Positions 35,501 to 46,815 of a DNA stretch of 64,000 bases are shown here, piece after piece. Numbering within the stretch: the stretch's first letter is position 1; every line of letters starts with the position of its first letter. Origin of the DNA: Cheilinus undulatus (Eukaryota > Chordata > Actinopteri > Labriformes > Labridae); NCBI RefSeq assembly GCF_018320785.1, contig NC_054866.1, positions 32,403,000-32,466,999 on the forward strand, in the 5' to 3' direction. The position numbers and the translations under genes are program-made. The notes below the pieces were generated by a model. That model did no database searches, was not told the origin of the DNA, and saw only the letters and a program-made list of their open reading frames with translations.

Positions 35501-38500
35501 TTTGAAACAATCAAGTGTGACAAATGTGCCCCAAAATCCTGCCTACCAGATGGGTAGTTCAATGAGTGTGTGACTTCAGCTGACAAAAATCCACTTCCAG
35601 TTAAGACAAAATTACAAAAATTACCCTAAGAAGTCATAGCTGTTGCTTGTTGTCTTGTTTGCTTTTATAGGTAAATAGAGACCTGACTGTTCATTTCAAT
35701 CTGTTTCCTAACCCACTAAAAACTCCTCATAGAGGCCTATACTTTACTTTCACAAACTAAACTGGTGGTTTACCCTTTTAAAAAGCTCAATAAAACTCTT
35801 TCTGATTAGCTTTCATGTATTCTGACCCTACATGTATTTTCTCTATGCTGATGCATCCACAGTTCCCTCTTGGTATTCAAGCTGCAGCATGTGCCCGAGT
35901 AGGGAACGCCCTCGGTGCAGGAGACACTGCCAGGGCCCTCCTGAGCACCAAATTGTCATTCGCTCTTGCAGGTCAGTTTGAAACATGTTCTGCAGTCAAA
36001 ACTAACGCAGATAACCGAATAGAATCAGGTTTGTTTCATGGTTTACAATTGTTTCTTCTTTTTCAGTCTGCTTTGGACTCATTGAAGGTTTAGTGCTCGG
36101 CTCTACCAAAACAGTAATTGGCTACATGTTCACTTCTGATGAGTGGGTCTTAAAAACATGTTAATATCTCTACTTAATGCAAAACATTTACATGCAGAGA
36201 ACACGATTTTGATTTTCATTTCAGGAAGATAGTAGGTCTGGTTTCACACGTGATGACCGGTTACTGTTTCCTTCAAATGTTTGATGGTCTCGTGGTGAGT
36301 CTACCAGTTTTCCTTCTGTATCTCTTTTCAGAAAAATGCAAAACAAATAATTTATTTTTGATGTTGATCTTCCCCCAGTGCATCTCCACTGGCATCTTCT
36401 TGGGCACAGGCAAGCAGAAGATACCAGCTGTGGCCAACTTCATTGGATACTACTGCATAGGACTCTCACTTTCTGTTACTTTAATGTTTGTAGCACAACT
36501 GAGAGTTTTAGGTATGACATGACCATATTTTGTTACTTTCACACATTACTAGAAATATATGGCCTCATTAAAAAAAAGCAGCTTATTATAAATGGACCCT
36601 GCTGTGCCCTTAATGGAATATTTCATCTTTTTCTTCGCAGGTTTTTGGCTCGGACTGCTCATTTGCTGCGTCGTACAATCCACCCTCTACATCACTGTCA
36701 TCTTCTTTAAGCTGGACTGGAAGAAAATGACAGAGGAGGTATTCTGCTGGTTAATCTTAGAAATCAGGATCATGCAGAGCCTCAGCTGTTCAGATCATCT
36801 GCAGGGGAGATGGATCTGGCTCATTATAATTTTTCTATTTTAACGTCTATGAATGAGGAGAGATTTGGCATTAGCGTTTCGTATGTGCTTGTTTGCAGGC
36901 GGTGAAACGAGCTCAGAAAAAAGCACCACTGACATTATTAAACTCGCCTTTCCTACCAGATGCTTCAGCCAACAACACTGCAGACCAGATAGCAAGTAAT
37001 GGGAACGTAAGTGATCCTTTAGCCTCACATTATCAAATTAAACAGTCTCAGTTTGTTTGGCACCGTTTTTTAATGCTAAACATTCCTTTTTTGTTATTTT
37101 TCTCTTTAGACATGTTCTGTTTTGAAAATTTGAAATTGCATAGTCACCATTAAGACAATGTGCTTTTTGTCTGTTACCGAAATATGACAATGATGCTGAC
37201 TGACAAAAAAAAAAAATTTAAAAACAGAAAAAAAACAGAACACATGCATAGAAAGCCAGAGCCAGGACACTTACTGTTCTTCATATCATTATTATTTATA
37301 ACAGGTATGTGGTCACACCCAAGCCAGCATGTCCATGTGGTTATATGTGGGCTGCAATATGGGTCCATTCTGGACCTGTCCATGGGTTCTATGTTGAGCC
37401 CACCTGTGACTGCCATTGTGAACTTCAAGAAGGATCTACCTGGGATCTCTAGAGATGGGGCCTAAATGGGCTGATCCCACTCCAAGTTCACATGGGCAGT
37501 TACATGTGGAGCCAAAATGGAACCCATGAACAATCCCATATATGACCCAAATTGCAGCCTCCATATAACCCATATGGTGCCCCACATGGACATCCTGGCT
37601 GGGACAGTCTGGCTGAATGGGCTCTATGCACAGCAGGGGGTGGCATATTTCCGGTGGAAAATAAGGCTGCTTCACAACTTCCGCCCAACCATACGTGCTA
37701 AGCTAAAACGGAATCTAAACCCTCCTATACTGCCTTAATGTGTCCGTTTCGTTGTTTTTTTTTTGTTTGTTTGTTTCAATTGTTGTTTGTGTTTACTCTA
37801 TCATCATTGCTTGGCATCCAAACATGTTAAAATGATGTTTCAAAAACAGGTTAAAAGCACCTCTGGACATCGTTGCTGTGTGCTGCAATGTACATCTTCA
37901 GCTAAATTTAACTCGTCATTGACAGTCAGCTCAGATTACTCATGCAAACAGCGAGTAAACTGCAATGAATTTGCCATCATACGCCTTTCTCTTCTCCCGT
38001 CTGGAAGTGTGGGAGCGGTCTAATGCCAAATGCGGAAGCAGTTCATGCATAGAGGTCATTGTCTAGTGTGTTTATAAAGAAGATTCTAATATTCTAAAAA
38101 AGTTTCAAGAAGTCCTTATGCCTATGTTCTCCCACTTTTTTTAACAGGTTAAGATTTTAAAATCTTCCAGGGTGTAGCCAGCCCTAATTATATTGAATAA
38201 ATGACATATAGAGGCATTGTTCATTCTTAGTTCTTTTCTATGCAACATTTTCCATAGAATCCATAAAATTAAAACGATATGACGACTTTAAAATTTTGCT
38301 GGATTTGTTCCCTGTACATCCTAACTAGTGCTGTCAGCATTAATGTGTTAATCCCAATAAGATTATGAGCCATAACTGATGTGCTGGTTTTTTTTAAATT
38401 GCATTAATAGCATGGTTTAGAATCCCTGTCAGCACACTTTAGTGGTTAAGGCAACACCTCTCTGTAGCTACAAATATGTATAATAAACACACTACAGCTC

Positions 38501-39220
38501 CATAACATCTTACTTCAGTTTGACATACTTTCAGATAGCTTAGTGGAAAAGTCAAGTCACCTGCACCTCGAAATATCAAACATTTCACTTTTTATTGTTC
38601 TTTTATTTTCTTTTGAACCCAGAACAACTTCTTTTTTCTGTGGTTAAGTTCAAGACAAAATCTTGGATGAACTTGACGTTCCTTGTTTTTTTTTCAAAAT
38701 AAAAGCAAGTCCGTATCCAAACAGGAAGTCAGTCACCCTCAGTTTAAAATCCAAAATGAAATAAAAACAGTTTAAATACAAAATAGTGGAATTTTAAGAA
38801 AGTGATGTAGTATGGTGATTAATTGTGACTTACAATAGATATTCAGAGATTAATTGTGATTACAAATTTTAGTGTTCTGATTAACCTAATCCCAACAAAA
38901 AAGTGATTAAAAAACAACGTTCTTCTTTCAAGTCAGCAGATGGCTACAGGTCTGTGAGCACAGAGGAGCATAACGAGAACATGGGGACGGAGGCTGGGCA
39001 GCTGAAAGGTGGTCGTCTTTCCAGAACCCAGCTGATCCTCAGGCGAGGCCTCACTATGTTTGCAGCTGTAGGACTTCTGGTTGTGGGAGTAAGTGTGCAC
39101 TTACTAGTGCCCTTACCAGAGAACCCACCATCTGAGGGAAACTTTACTTTGGACTGGATCAACACCACATTTACTCCTGACCAAATGGTATCGACTGTGC
39201 TGGTCTCTATACAAGAGTGA
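29565..39220 (+). CDS. slc47a: SLC47A (MATE) family proton-coupled organic cation exporter, complete, 17 coding exons
   Basis: Exons: 29565-29720, 30021-30122, 30352-30420, 30526-30674, 33032-33074, 33176-33220, 33312-33409, 33502-33599, 33705-33818, 33980-34047, 35863-35971, 36067-36142, 36225-36294, 36379-36511, 36641-36738, 36899-37006, 38933-39220. All are GT-AG and phases close to 1824 nt (607 residues plus stop). MATEs extrude organic cations and drugs in exchange for protons at apical membranes such as renal tubule and bile canaliculus. Visible motifs are [13 protein letters not shown] loops, CFEWWVYEFGG (E280 and E285, aligned to human MATE1 E273 and E278), GTGKQK, and a thirteenth membrane segment near the C-terminus (LTMFAAVGLLVVGVSVHLLV). 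A longer outer tail follows, with N-glycosylation sequons NFT and NTT. Odd points: Met307 replaces the family Glu aligned to E300, and Asp396 replaces E389. The start is the first in-frame ATG (A at -3). The exact paralog name is uncertain. Confidence 0.93.
31195..31620 (+). repeat. A-rich degenerate minisatellite (AAAAATGG-type units)
   Basis: Units close to AAAAATGGC and GGTTAAAAATGG recur every 10-20 bases, with an A run at 31257-31274. The array is split at about 31428-31543 by a SINE-like sequence and resumes afterwards with the same unit, so the insertion came later. Confidence 0.7.
31428..31543 (+). mobile_element. Degenerate tRNA-derived SINE-like insertion
   Basis: It begins GGCAGATGGTCTAGTTATTAG (A box-like TGGTCTAGTTA), has a B box-like GATTCAAGTCA, then CTCCATCCACTGGCCTTTCACTGTCT. 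That tail resembles the CTCTATCCACTGTCCTATCA tail of the SINE at 9273-9451. Much more decayed than that copy. Confidence 0.5.
32310..32605 (-). repeat. Repeat with TACTTAAGTA-type ends, copy 1
   Basis: It shares ordered blocks with 61395-61635: CTCTTGTT, AATTATAGACCAG-like, CTTTTACTTCAAC and GTAACTGTACTTG. It ends in CACTTTTTCCACCTCTGA, the reverse complement of a left end seen in many fish DNA transposon remnants (CAGAGGTGGAAA). Class inferred, not proven. Confidence 0.45.
34267..35533 (+). mobile_element. Tc1/mariner element remnant in intron 10 of the + strand SLC47A gene
   Basis: The left end after TA (34265-34266) contains GTGAAGATGTATTTGCCCCC. The right part contains the inverted relative (GGGGGCAATTACTG at about 35381) and further inverted blocks to about 35533. 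Transposase remnants lie in shifted frames from 34952 to 35273, with LQQDNDSKYTSKST and QSPDLNLIEMLWQDLK still visible. Several frameshifts make it inactive. It accounts for most of the 1.8-kb intron between exons 10 and 11. Confidence 0.85.
37300..37640. repeat. Degenerate CCATATGGG/CCCACATGG repeat
   Basis: Motifs such as CCATATAACCCATATGG, TGGGACAGT, CCATGGGTT and CCCACATGG recur on both strands. The GC content is above that of the surrounding intron. Similar imperfect repeats occur in fish introns. No coding function is visible. Confidence 0.5.
38326..38880 (+). mobile_element. AGTGCTGTCA-family inverted-repeat element, copy 2
   Basis: The left end is TAGTGCTGTCAGCATTAAT. Internal blocks match 14565-15436 and, inverted, 60700-60975 (CAAACAGGAAGTCA, CAAGACAAAATCT). 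The right terminal repeat is lost or decayed. It abuts the acceptor of exon 17 of the SLC47A gene. Confidence 0.6.
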
Positions 39221-39955
39221 AAATAACATTGAAAGAATTCATGTTGACATTAATGTGTGTGCTAAGTTTCAAAAACATGGAATTTTAGTCTCTTGTAGGG
39301 TTCTTATTTTGAGAGAAAATAGCAAAAAATAATCAGAAATAGAAATTTGAAAAAATCTGAAGTGTTGTTTGAGTTTGGGGATTAATTTATTGTCCTTGCT
39401 TATGATGACCTGTAATCCTGTTCATTCAGTATAAAGTTTCTTAATGCTGATTTTTAAGAGCATTCATTAATGTGAATCACAAACTCATGTTATATAAACC
39501 TGATAAAGTGAAAATTAATCTCTGGCTGTAAAGTAAAAGAGGAAATTGTTTTGTGCTTTTGCATCCAGTGTGTGTTTAACCTTGGGAATAATGATACTGA
39601 TCAAGCTTACTCTTGTTCTGTACAAGTCTGAAATAGGGCTTGGCATCTTTGTTTATGGGTTCAACCCAAATCTTCTTGCAGCAAACATTGTAGTAAAGTG
39701 GGAAAGTGAAAAAGTTAGCAAGTGTTTTGTTTTGAAATACCTTCTCAAGTTGTATTCCCTAAACAGTGATATGCAATTGTTGAAAAGTATGCATGCAGCC
39801 CTTGCACCAGACATACTTCTCTGTCCAATCACTGTTGAATGGTCTGTTCTCTGCATCTAGTTTTTGTCTTTTTTAAGTCACAGCTAGCACAAACACAACC
39901 ATGAAATGTTTTTCTGAGATGTGCCAGAGAGGATATGTAGGGGTTAATTGAGACA
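39221..39955. other. 3' flank of the + strand SLC47A gene
   Basis: This should hold the 3' UTR. I see no perfect AATAAA close to the stop codon, and the site of polyadenylation cannot be fixed from sequence. The 104-codon frame at 39546-39860 has no recognisable domain. Confidence 0.45.
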
Positions 39956-39961
39956 TCATGG

Positions 39962-40039
39962 GTGGGTGCTGATTGGCAGCACCTGTGAGCATGGGCCCTG
40001 CTACAGTGGTCAGTAGATGTCTGCTTCAAGAATCGGCAT
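39962..40039 (+). mobile_element. Fragment of a Tc1-like element, matching the 5' region of the element at 53760-55792
   Basis: Nearly identical over about 77 bp to the reverse complement of 55430-55510, including GATTGGCAGCACCTGTGAGC and the transposase start region ATGTCT(A/G)CTTCAAGAATCGG. The rest of the element is missing here. Confidence 0.75.
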
Positions 40040-40080
40040 GTGTGGAGGCTAAAATAAATGGTGTCAAGATTAATGTGTGC

Positions 40081-40133
40081 AATATAATAATAATAATAAT
40101 AATAATAATTAATATTATATATATATATATATC
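40081..40133. repeat. (AAT)n and (AT)n microsatellite
   Basis: Nine to ten AAT units followed by an AT run of about 18 bases. Confidence 0.9.
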
Positions 40134-40138
40134 TTCGC

Positions 40139-40262
40139 TACAGGACAGAAATATATAGAAGATCTTTCATACCATCAGCAATAAGATTATATAATTCTAC
40201 CATAAACAGATGAGACTCCAGACAAACGAATTTCCCTTCGGGGATAAATAAAATTATAGTAT
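40139..40262 (+). mobile_element. 3' tail of a non-LTR retrotransposon
   Basis: The sequence contains GAATTTCCCTTCGGGGATAA and ends in ATAAAATTATAGTATTGTAT. This is the familiar 3' end of fish LINEs (AATTTCCC..GGGGAT..AATAAA..) before a simple-repeat tail. Family not assigned. Confidence 0.55.
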
Positions 40263-42460
40263 TGTATATATATGCTCCAAATAAGGAAGAACCAGTACAA
40301 CTAACCATTAAAATTGGGTCAGAAGGTGTGAGGAAGGGCAGGTGGAGGATGAATGTGTCTTTATTAAAGGACCAAGCATTTACAAAATTATTAGAGGGTG
40401 ATCTTAAATACTTCTTTGAAACTAATACAGGTTCAACTTTGAAACTAGGCATAGTGTGGGAGACCTCAAAGGCATATGTAAGAGGCAAAATAATAGCCTA
40501 CTCTTGTAAAAAGAAAAAAGAAGATAGAGAAAAAATGGTAAGATTAGAGTCCAAAATTAAAGAATCAGAAAAGACACTTGCAAAGAACCATACTGACTGT
40601 CTTCTGAAGGAAGTCTGTGAACTAAAATTTCAGCTAAATGATATACACAATAAAAAGGTAGAATATGCAATGTTCTGACTGAAAAGTAACTTTTATGAAA
40701 GTGGGGGTAAGGCAAGTAAATTATTGGCTAGACAACTAAAACAGAAGGATGTTAATTTCGTGATACCAGCAATAAAAAAAACAGAAATGGGGATATTGTG
40801 ATGAGCTCTGAGGAGATTGACAACATATTTAAAGAATTTTATTCAGAGCTTTACAAATGTGAATATAGCCCATCATCTAAAAAAATAGAGGCCTTCTTTT
40901 CAGATATATACCTTCCAAAACCGACAGAGGAACAGACTATGCAATTAGATGAAACTATTACGGAACAGGAAGTTAAAAATGCAATTTTATCCCTGAAAGC
41001 TGGAAAGTCACAGGACTGGATGGGCTTCCTGTGGAATATTATAAAAAATATATTGATATACTAGCACCTTTACTGACTGATGTATACAGAGAAGCATTTA
41101 AATTTGGGCAACTGCCAGATTCATTTAATGAGGCGCTGATAACACTGAAGAGAGACAAGGACCCCACAGACCCCAGTAGCTTCAGACCTGTGAATTTGCT
41201 AGATGTGGATAGTAAAATACTTACTAAAGTACTGGCAACTAGAATGGAAAGGTTTTTTTCCACATATTATACACACTGATCAGGTGGGCTTTGTTAAAGG
41301 GTGCTCGTCATCAGATATTATTTGACGCTTGTTACATCTTATGTGGTCTAGCCGGAATAACAACCTACCCATAGCTGCCTTTTCCCTGGATGCCGAGAAG
41401 GCTTTTGATAGGTTTGAGTGGGCCTTCCTCACACATACATTGAAAATATTTGGCTTTGGAGAAGGATTTAGACATTGGATTGAAGTTATTTATTCTTCAC
41501 CTAAAGCTTCTGTCTTAACAAATGGCCTGGCCTCCCCTTTCTTCAATCTTACAAGGGGTTCAAAGCAAGGGCATCTTCTTAGTCCTCTACTTTTTGCCGT
41601 AGTTTTATAACCATTAGCTGCCGCAATAAGAGAAGCCACAGGCATCACAGGGGTATTAGGTGAGGGCAGTGAACACAAATTATTTTTGAATGCTGACAAC
41701 ATTTTATTGCTGTTATCAGACCCTGGCAATTCTATACCTTTAGTTTTAGACAAGATTGGAAAAATTTTCAGAAATCTCTGGGTAAAAAATTAATTGGCAC
41801 AAATCAGAGGCCATGCCTGTCTCAAAAACATGCTTTCAGTCAGAAATCTCAGCCTTCTAATTCAAGTGGATTCCAGTTGGCATGAAATACCTCGGTTTAA
41901 AATTGTGTGCAGATTTAGATAAAATCATTGAGCTTAATATGTTACCATTACTACAAGATATGAAAAACAATTTGGAAAGGTGGAAAATATTGAATCTCAC
42001 CCTCTGGGGCAAAATAAATACTGTTAAGATGGTGATAACACCACAGTTTAATTATATATCAATAATGTTACCTTTCAATATACCCAATACGTTATTTAAA
42101 CAATATAACCAAATGGTCAAAAACTATTTATGGAATGGGAAACGGCCAAGGATCAGCTTTAAAAAACTATGTACTCCCAGGGAAAGTGGCGGCGTGGCAC
42201 TTCCAAATGTGGAAATTTATAATTTGTCTTTTGAATTGACCAATTGACCAGACACTGGGTGGAACATGATTCTCACCTTAACTGGATAAAAATTGAGAGG
42301 TCTATAACTGCCCCTTTCACAGGTAAATCTTAAAGATGGAGTTGATAATCCCATAATAGAGCACTCCAAGTGGGTATGGTCTGAGGTGCATAAAATGATG
42401 GGAAAATCTCAATATAAACAAGTTTATTCTTCCATATGGAATAATCCTCAAGTGGGATTG
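40262..42460 (+). mobile_element. L1-type LINE, ORF2 remnant (reverse transcriptase), truncated and frameshifted
   Basis: Translated pieces in order: an endonuclease-like IYAPN at the left edge, a pre-RT linker with a coiled, Lys/Glu-rich segment (to 40678), then RT fingers (SFRPVNLLDVDSKILTKVLA at 41031-41279). These are followed by the palm block AAFSLDAEKAFDRFEW (41329-41610), the RGSKQGHLLSPLLFA block, the active site region now reading LNADNILLLLSDP (family F/YADD lost), and the thumb/C-terminal region NGKRPRISFKKLC with ESGGVALPN (to 42247). Several stops and frameshifts are present. It is 5' truncated, with the jump from endonuclease edge to linker implying an internal deletion. It lies between the intact + strand SLC47A gene and the SLC47A pseudogene. 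Confidence 0.92.
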
Positions 42461-43440
42461 TATTGCTCAGGGATTGTATTTTGTTGTAGTGTTAAGGGCC
42501 CAGGGTAATTCCCCATCAAGACTGGTAACATGGACTCAGATATTTGCCCCACTCAAATAAGACCAAGCCAGAAAAGACGTGAGCACCTTTCTAATGGTCT
42601 AAATTTAGTCACACATACGTAGATCCCAGTGTTTCCACATGCTTACAGAAACCTTTTTTTTCCCATCAATCTAGTGTGTTAAGACACAAAGTTTGGATTT
42701 CACTTTACAGGGACTTTACATTAACAAGACCAGTTGTATCAAATTGGCTTTGACATATTGAACTACCTGTGATTGAATATTCCTACTTTTATTTCCTCAT
42801 TCTTAGCCTTTATTGTAATTTAAGACATTTTTCTTCATTTTAACACTGACTCATCTCAGTGGACTTGGCTGATTTGACAGCTGTGACTGCAGCAAGATTT
42901 CCATCCTTTCCAGCATACTGGTGAGAAACTCTAATAGCTACACAAGAGACAAGACAGACACCTCACTGGAGAGCCCTGTGTTGGCATCTTGAGCTTAGAC
43001 ATGAAGGATACTGATGACAATCTTTGCTGCTGCTGTTGAGTGCACAGCAGGGTGCCTCATGCCACAGAGGAAGACCATACCAAATCCTGTTGAAGACAGA
43101 ATTGGTTTTGCTTACATACTGTGCTCTGTCTGGTCTGAAGGTGCCTTTGCTGAAAAGCTGAGTCACAAAATAGAAGATTGATGATAGTCTTCCTTTGCCA
43201 AAGAAAAGGTTAAGATGTCAGGAAAACAGGCTTGTGTGCTGAAGGCTTAGAAGCAGAAATCAATAGACTGAAAGCAGTGTGTGGCAGCCAACATATGAGA
43301 ACATAAAACTGTATTTGCCAAGACATAGATTGAGTGGAAGTGTATAATAAAGTCAGTTCAAAGTGCTGTGATACAATATTGTAACTTGCACTTACTATAA
43401 CTTTCTTATATGTGAGCTAACAACTGCACCATTGTTGATA
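42461..43440. other. Intergenic, nothing recognised
   Basis: Sequence between the LINE remnant and the SLC47A pseudogene. A 67-codon - strand frame (43166-42963) has no domain. I see no other structure. Confidence 0.4.
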
Positions 43441-44520
43441 TTGTCTTTCTAGCTGCTCTCTTGAATCCTCAATTACCTGCTTCCATTTGTGGTTACTATA
43501 TTCTGTGGGCATCTGGGAATGAAGTGAAGGCTGGCTATGAATTAGCTTCTGCTGTAAGTGGTCATCTGTATGCTCCACAGACTTCTGCAGGCTAACATCA
43601 GGAGAAAATTGAATGTAACAACCATAAACTCATGGTCACTGTGATAGCTTTTCAGTCACAAGCTTGATGATTAAATCAATACACCATTTATTCACAAGTC
43701 ATGGTATACTGCTAACACCAGAGTCTTTCAAGTATATTTATGTTTATTTCAGACCATTAATATGCAACTACTCCAATGTTTATTATATGATGCAGACCTT
43801 TAGAGGTGAGACCTGCTGCTGATGGGAATGACTCTTCATCCTTTTATGACTCTGTCTGCTCTGCTGGAGCCTCCTCATTAATGCTAAAGCAATCCTCTTA
43901 TGCATTAAAATGGTCAGGGAACAGTACCAGAACAAAACCTGCAGTTACACCATTCCCAACACTTTGATCCTGGCGTTTTTCATTGCGTTATTAAGTGTGT
44001 CTCTCCCCCTGCAGGCTAGTCAGTAGAATCACTGCAGGAGTGGGACTCTTACATAAAGCTGGCCATCCCCAGTACTTGAATGATAGGTTTTGAATGGTGG
44101 GTTGATGAGTTTGGGGGATTCTTTGCAGCTAGTCAGAGAGAAATGCTTCCTTGTGTTATAGTTTAAATTCACACAGCTCCTGTTTTCCAGATGAAGCTCT
44201 TATTTTCAGTCTTATGGTCAGTGATAGGCATTATTTTCACCTCTACTCATATTAAGAGTGGCCAAGTGAAAAACATTATAAGCCAGTTTACACATTACCA
44301 TTTCCTTCATTCCTTTGATGGTCTTGTGGTGATTTTTACTAAAAGACTGTAGAAAACTTTAAATATGACCACATGGTTGTCAGTAGAGTGTGAGTGCATA
44401 ATATGAAGTGATTTATCTCATTCCACCCTTGCTTGTCTGCATGGGTGTCTTCTTAGAAACAGGCTAAAATAAGATAACAGCAGTTCAGTTTCACTAGATG
44501 CTCCTGCATTGCACCCACTG
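43440..44520 (+). pseudogene. Decayed SLC47A (MATE) duplicate, unprocessed
   Basis: Recognisable relics of the exons of the + strand gene at 29565-39220. Exon 2 copy (43453-43553) has CGA changed to TGA (LLS then stop) and a one-base deletion. An exon 3 stub (about 43754) and an exon 4 relic follow (about 43795-43918, GTCTGCTCTGCTGGAGCCTC). The exon 9 relic (about 44014-44129) ends in GGGGGATTCTTTGCAG, and exon 13- and 14-like relics lie near 44288-44333 and 44430-44520. Intron sequence is conserved too (GTAAGTGGTCATCTGTATGC after exon 2), so it arose by DNA duplication rather than retrotransposition. Exons 1, 5-8, 10-12 and 15-17 are not visible. Confidence 0.9.
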
Positions 44521-46815
44521 AGTGGTTTTTGACCCTGTATAAACCACCTCTACAGAGGGGTCTGGCTGCAGACCACATATCTGAGATACCGTATATCTCA
44601 GAAAAAAAGAGCTGTAATTTGCTGGAACCATCTATTTTCAGGCTTTAATTTTAATTTAATTTAATTTTTTAACTCTATTCATAAACAAATCCAGCATTTA
44701 TGAAATAACCACATTGCACCCATCACAGACTGAGAAACATTTCTTAAATAAAACTGAGAAAAAGGTCAGCGGTGTGATCTAGTATTAAATTATGTGTAGA
44801 CCCATTTAAGAAGTAGTTACAGGTGAATGGTGGCTCACTTAAGCTCAGTTAGCTTTAGCTAAAGTTAACATAGCTACACTAGCTACATAATTTAGCCAAT
44901 GTAGCTAAGTTATCCTGAGCAATGTGAGCTTTAGAAAAGTAGCTAAAGCTAATGTAGCTATTTAGATAACATATCTACGTAGATTACATATCTGCTTTGT
45001 AAGCTTAGCTTTTGCTAAGTTAACTACGTAGCTTCAATGCTTTAGCAAATGTAGCTAAAGCTACCTCAGCTATGCAGATAACATAGATACGTAGAATGCT
45101 TTCATGGAGGTCAAGTGTTTTTCCTGTTAGCAAACTTTTTACTTTATTGAACATTTTGTAATAAGGTTTTGCAGGTCAGGTTTTGAACTTTTAACTTTTG
45201 GTATTCTAGCTGTTACCTTAACCTTTACCCTAACCCTAAAAGGGTATTCAATTTAAATTTATTTCAAAAGTTTAAGCTTTTATTTCCTTTCTTATGAACA
45301 GTCTGTGAGAGTGGCCTGCAGCAGGACTGTCTTCACAAATTTTGGCCTTGGGTGGTTGATGTCAACATTATTAGTGGGCATAGTGTCTAAAAAGGTTTCA
45401 GCACAAGGAAGAGAGAGAACAAGAGAAAGAAAAAGGGGGCTGCAGTTGCTGCTGTGAATAGTCAACCACACATTTAAATGAGTTGGAAAGATGCAAAAGA
45501 AAAAATGGAAAGAGAAAAAAATTGAACCTGTTCCTAAAAAATAGTGACGGACAAATGTTTCAGAGTCAGTGTGAAAACACAAGTAGCACAACGTAAGATT
45601 GTTTCTTTTTCTGTGCAGCATTTTTAGACTAAAAGTAAACTCAGTTTCCAAAGGCCTTTACACTCAGAACTTTATCTTTAGTCTTTTGGAGACTGGCAGG
45701 TTTATCGCTACTACAGAGGACAGAGTTTGTTGTGTGTTTGTGGATACTGAGATTGAGATTTATTCTCTTTTTCACTCTCATTTATGATGCCATGTGGGAT
45801 GTCCTTTTCAGGAAAATATCTTCCATTAATGATGATTTTTTTTTTTTTGTTTAACCTTATTGGAAAACTTAAGCTGTGTTTTAGAAAGGGAACTTTTTGT
45901 AGCAGATTTGTCTGTATGTCCTAATAAAAAGGAGGTGTTGTGATATTTAATACTGAGCTGTAAAAGGATGTTGAACTTTATAGTGATTTGTTGGAACACT
46001 ACAACAACAGTGTCTCTGGTGTTAAGATTATGACAGTTTGACAATTTGTATGCTTGTTACGTAAATAAAGTGAAATCAAATTGAGTGTTTCTGGTAACTG
46101 AATGATGTGACAATTTTCTGTGATTTCCAAAAGCCCTTTCATTCAGCCAAAATACAGTGATTTCCTGGTTTCTGGCTTTGAAAATCTTCCTTTTATTTGT
46201 CATCTTCAAGCTGAACTATATGTGACTTTAAACATCAACTGTGTTGACAGTTTCTTTACTCTAAGCTTTACATTGATTGTGAATACCACTTTATCTGTCA
46301 TCTTGATCCCTTTTAACATGAAAACAGAAATAAAAAAAAAACATGGAAAGAGTTGGGCTGGTTGTTGTTTCTACTTGTTTTCAGGCTGTTAACAGAGCAT
46401 GCACATGATGGTGAATAAACACGTTTGCCCATCCTGGTTTCCCTAACAGAGGGGAAATGACTTGGGATCTCATTAACATAACATGAATAAAATAAAAACA
46501 AAACCAGTGCTCTCTGATAAACAGACAAATTCACTTCAACAGTCTGAAATTACCACAATAATTCTGTTTAATGTAGTAAGAGCAAACTCTGAAGTTTGAC
46601 TCATTCTCTTCAGAGTCAATATTTTCTGATTAACTGTTTACAGAGCAATTGTTGCTGTCAAAGATTAACCAAAGAAAGAGCTCTGTCTGCTTTCTGCTCA
46701 TCGGTGCCATCCCTCTGCGTGTCTTACTGTGACATCACGCTGTGCAGACACCTGTGCTGTTTTGCATGGTTGGCTGAAAGGTAATTTTACCCTGCATAGT
46801 AGACTTTGAACTCAG
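44521..46815. other. Region between SLC47A pseudogene and the 3' end of the - strand SLC47A gene
   Basis: It contains an AGCT-rich degenerate repeat (44840-45110) and otherwise AT-rich sequence. The right part should include the 3' UTR of the - strand gene; candidate TTTATT (AATAAA on -) occurrences exist but none stands out. Confidence 0.5.
44840..45110. repeat. AGCTAAAGCTA-type degenerate tandem repeat
   Basis: Two diverged units of about 115 bp each contain AGCTAAAGCTA, GATAACATA and TACGTAGA in the same order, embedded in shorter TAGCTAA repeats. Related in style to 26115-27200. Confidence 0.65.

Larger units (their letters stand above)
37007..38932. other. Intron 16 of the + strand SLC47A gene
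   Basis: It separates the penultimate exon from the one encoding the thirteenth membrane segment. It contains a GGCC/CCATATGG-rich degenerate repeat (37300-37640) and an AGTGCTGTCA-family element (38326 to about 38880). The element runs to within about 50 bases of the acceptor. Confidence 0.75.

Noticed and set aside
39546..39860. 104-codon frame after the + strand SLC47A gene as an extra exon
   Set aside because: The SLC47A frame already ends at 39220 after the thirteenth membrane segment, and this frame has no domain or phase-compatible splice sites.
45225..45245. Telomere-like CCCTAA repeats (also near 52890)
   Set aside because: Only two imperfect units at each place; too short to call an interstitial telomere.
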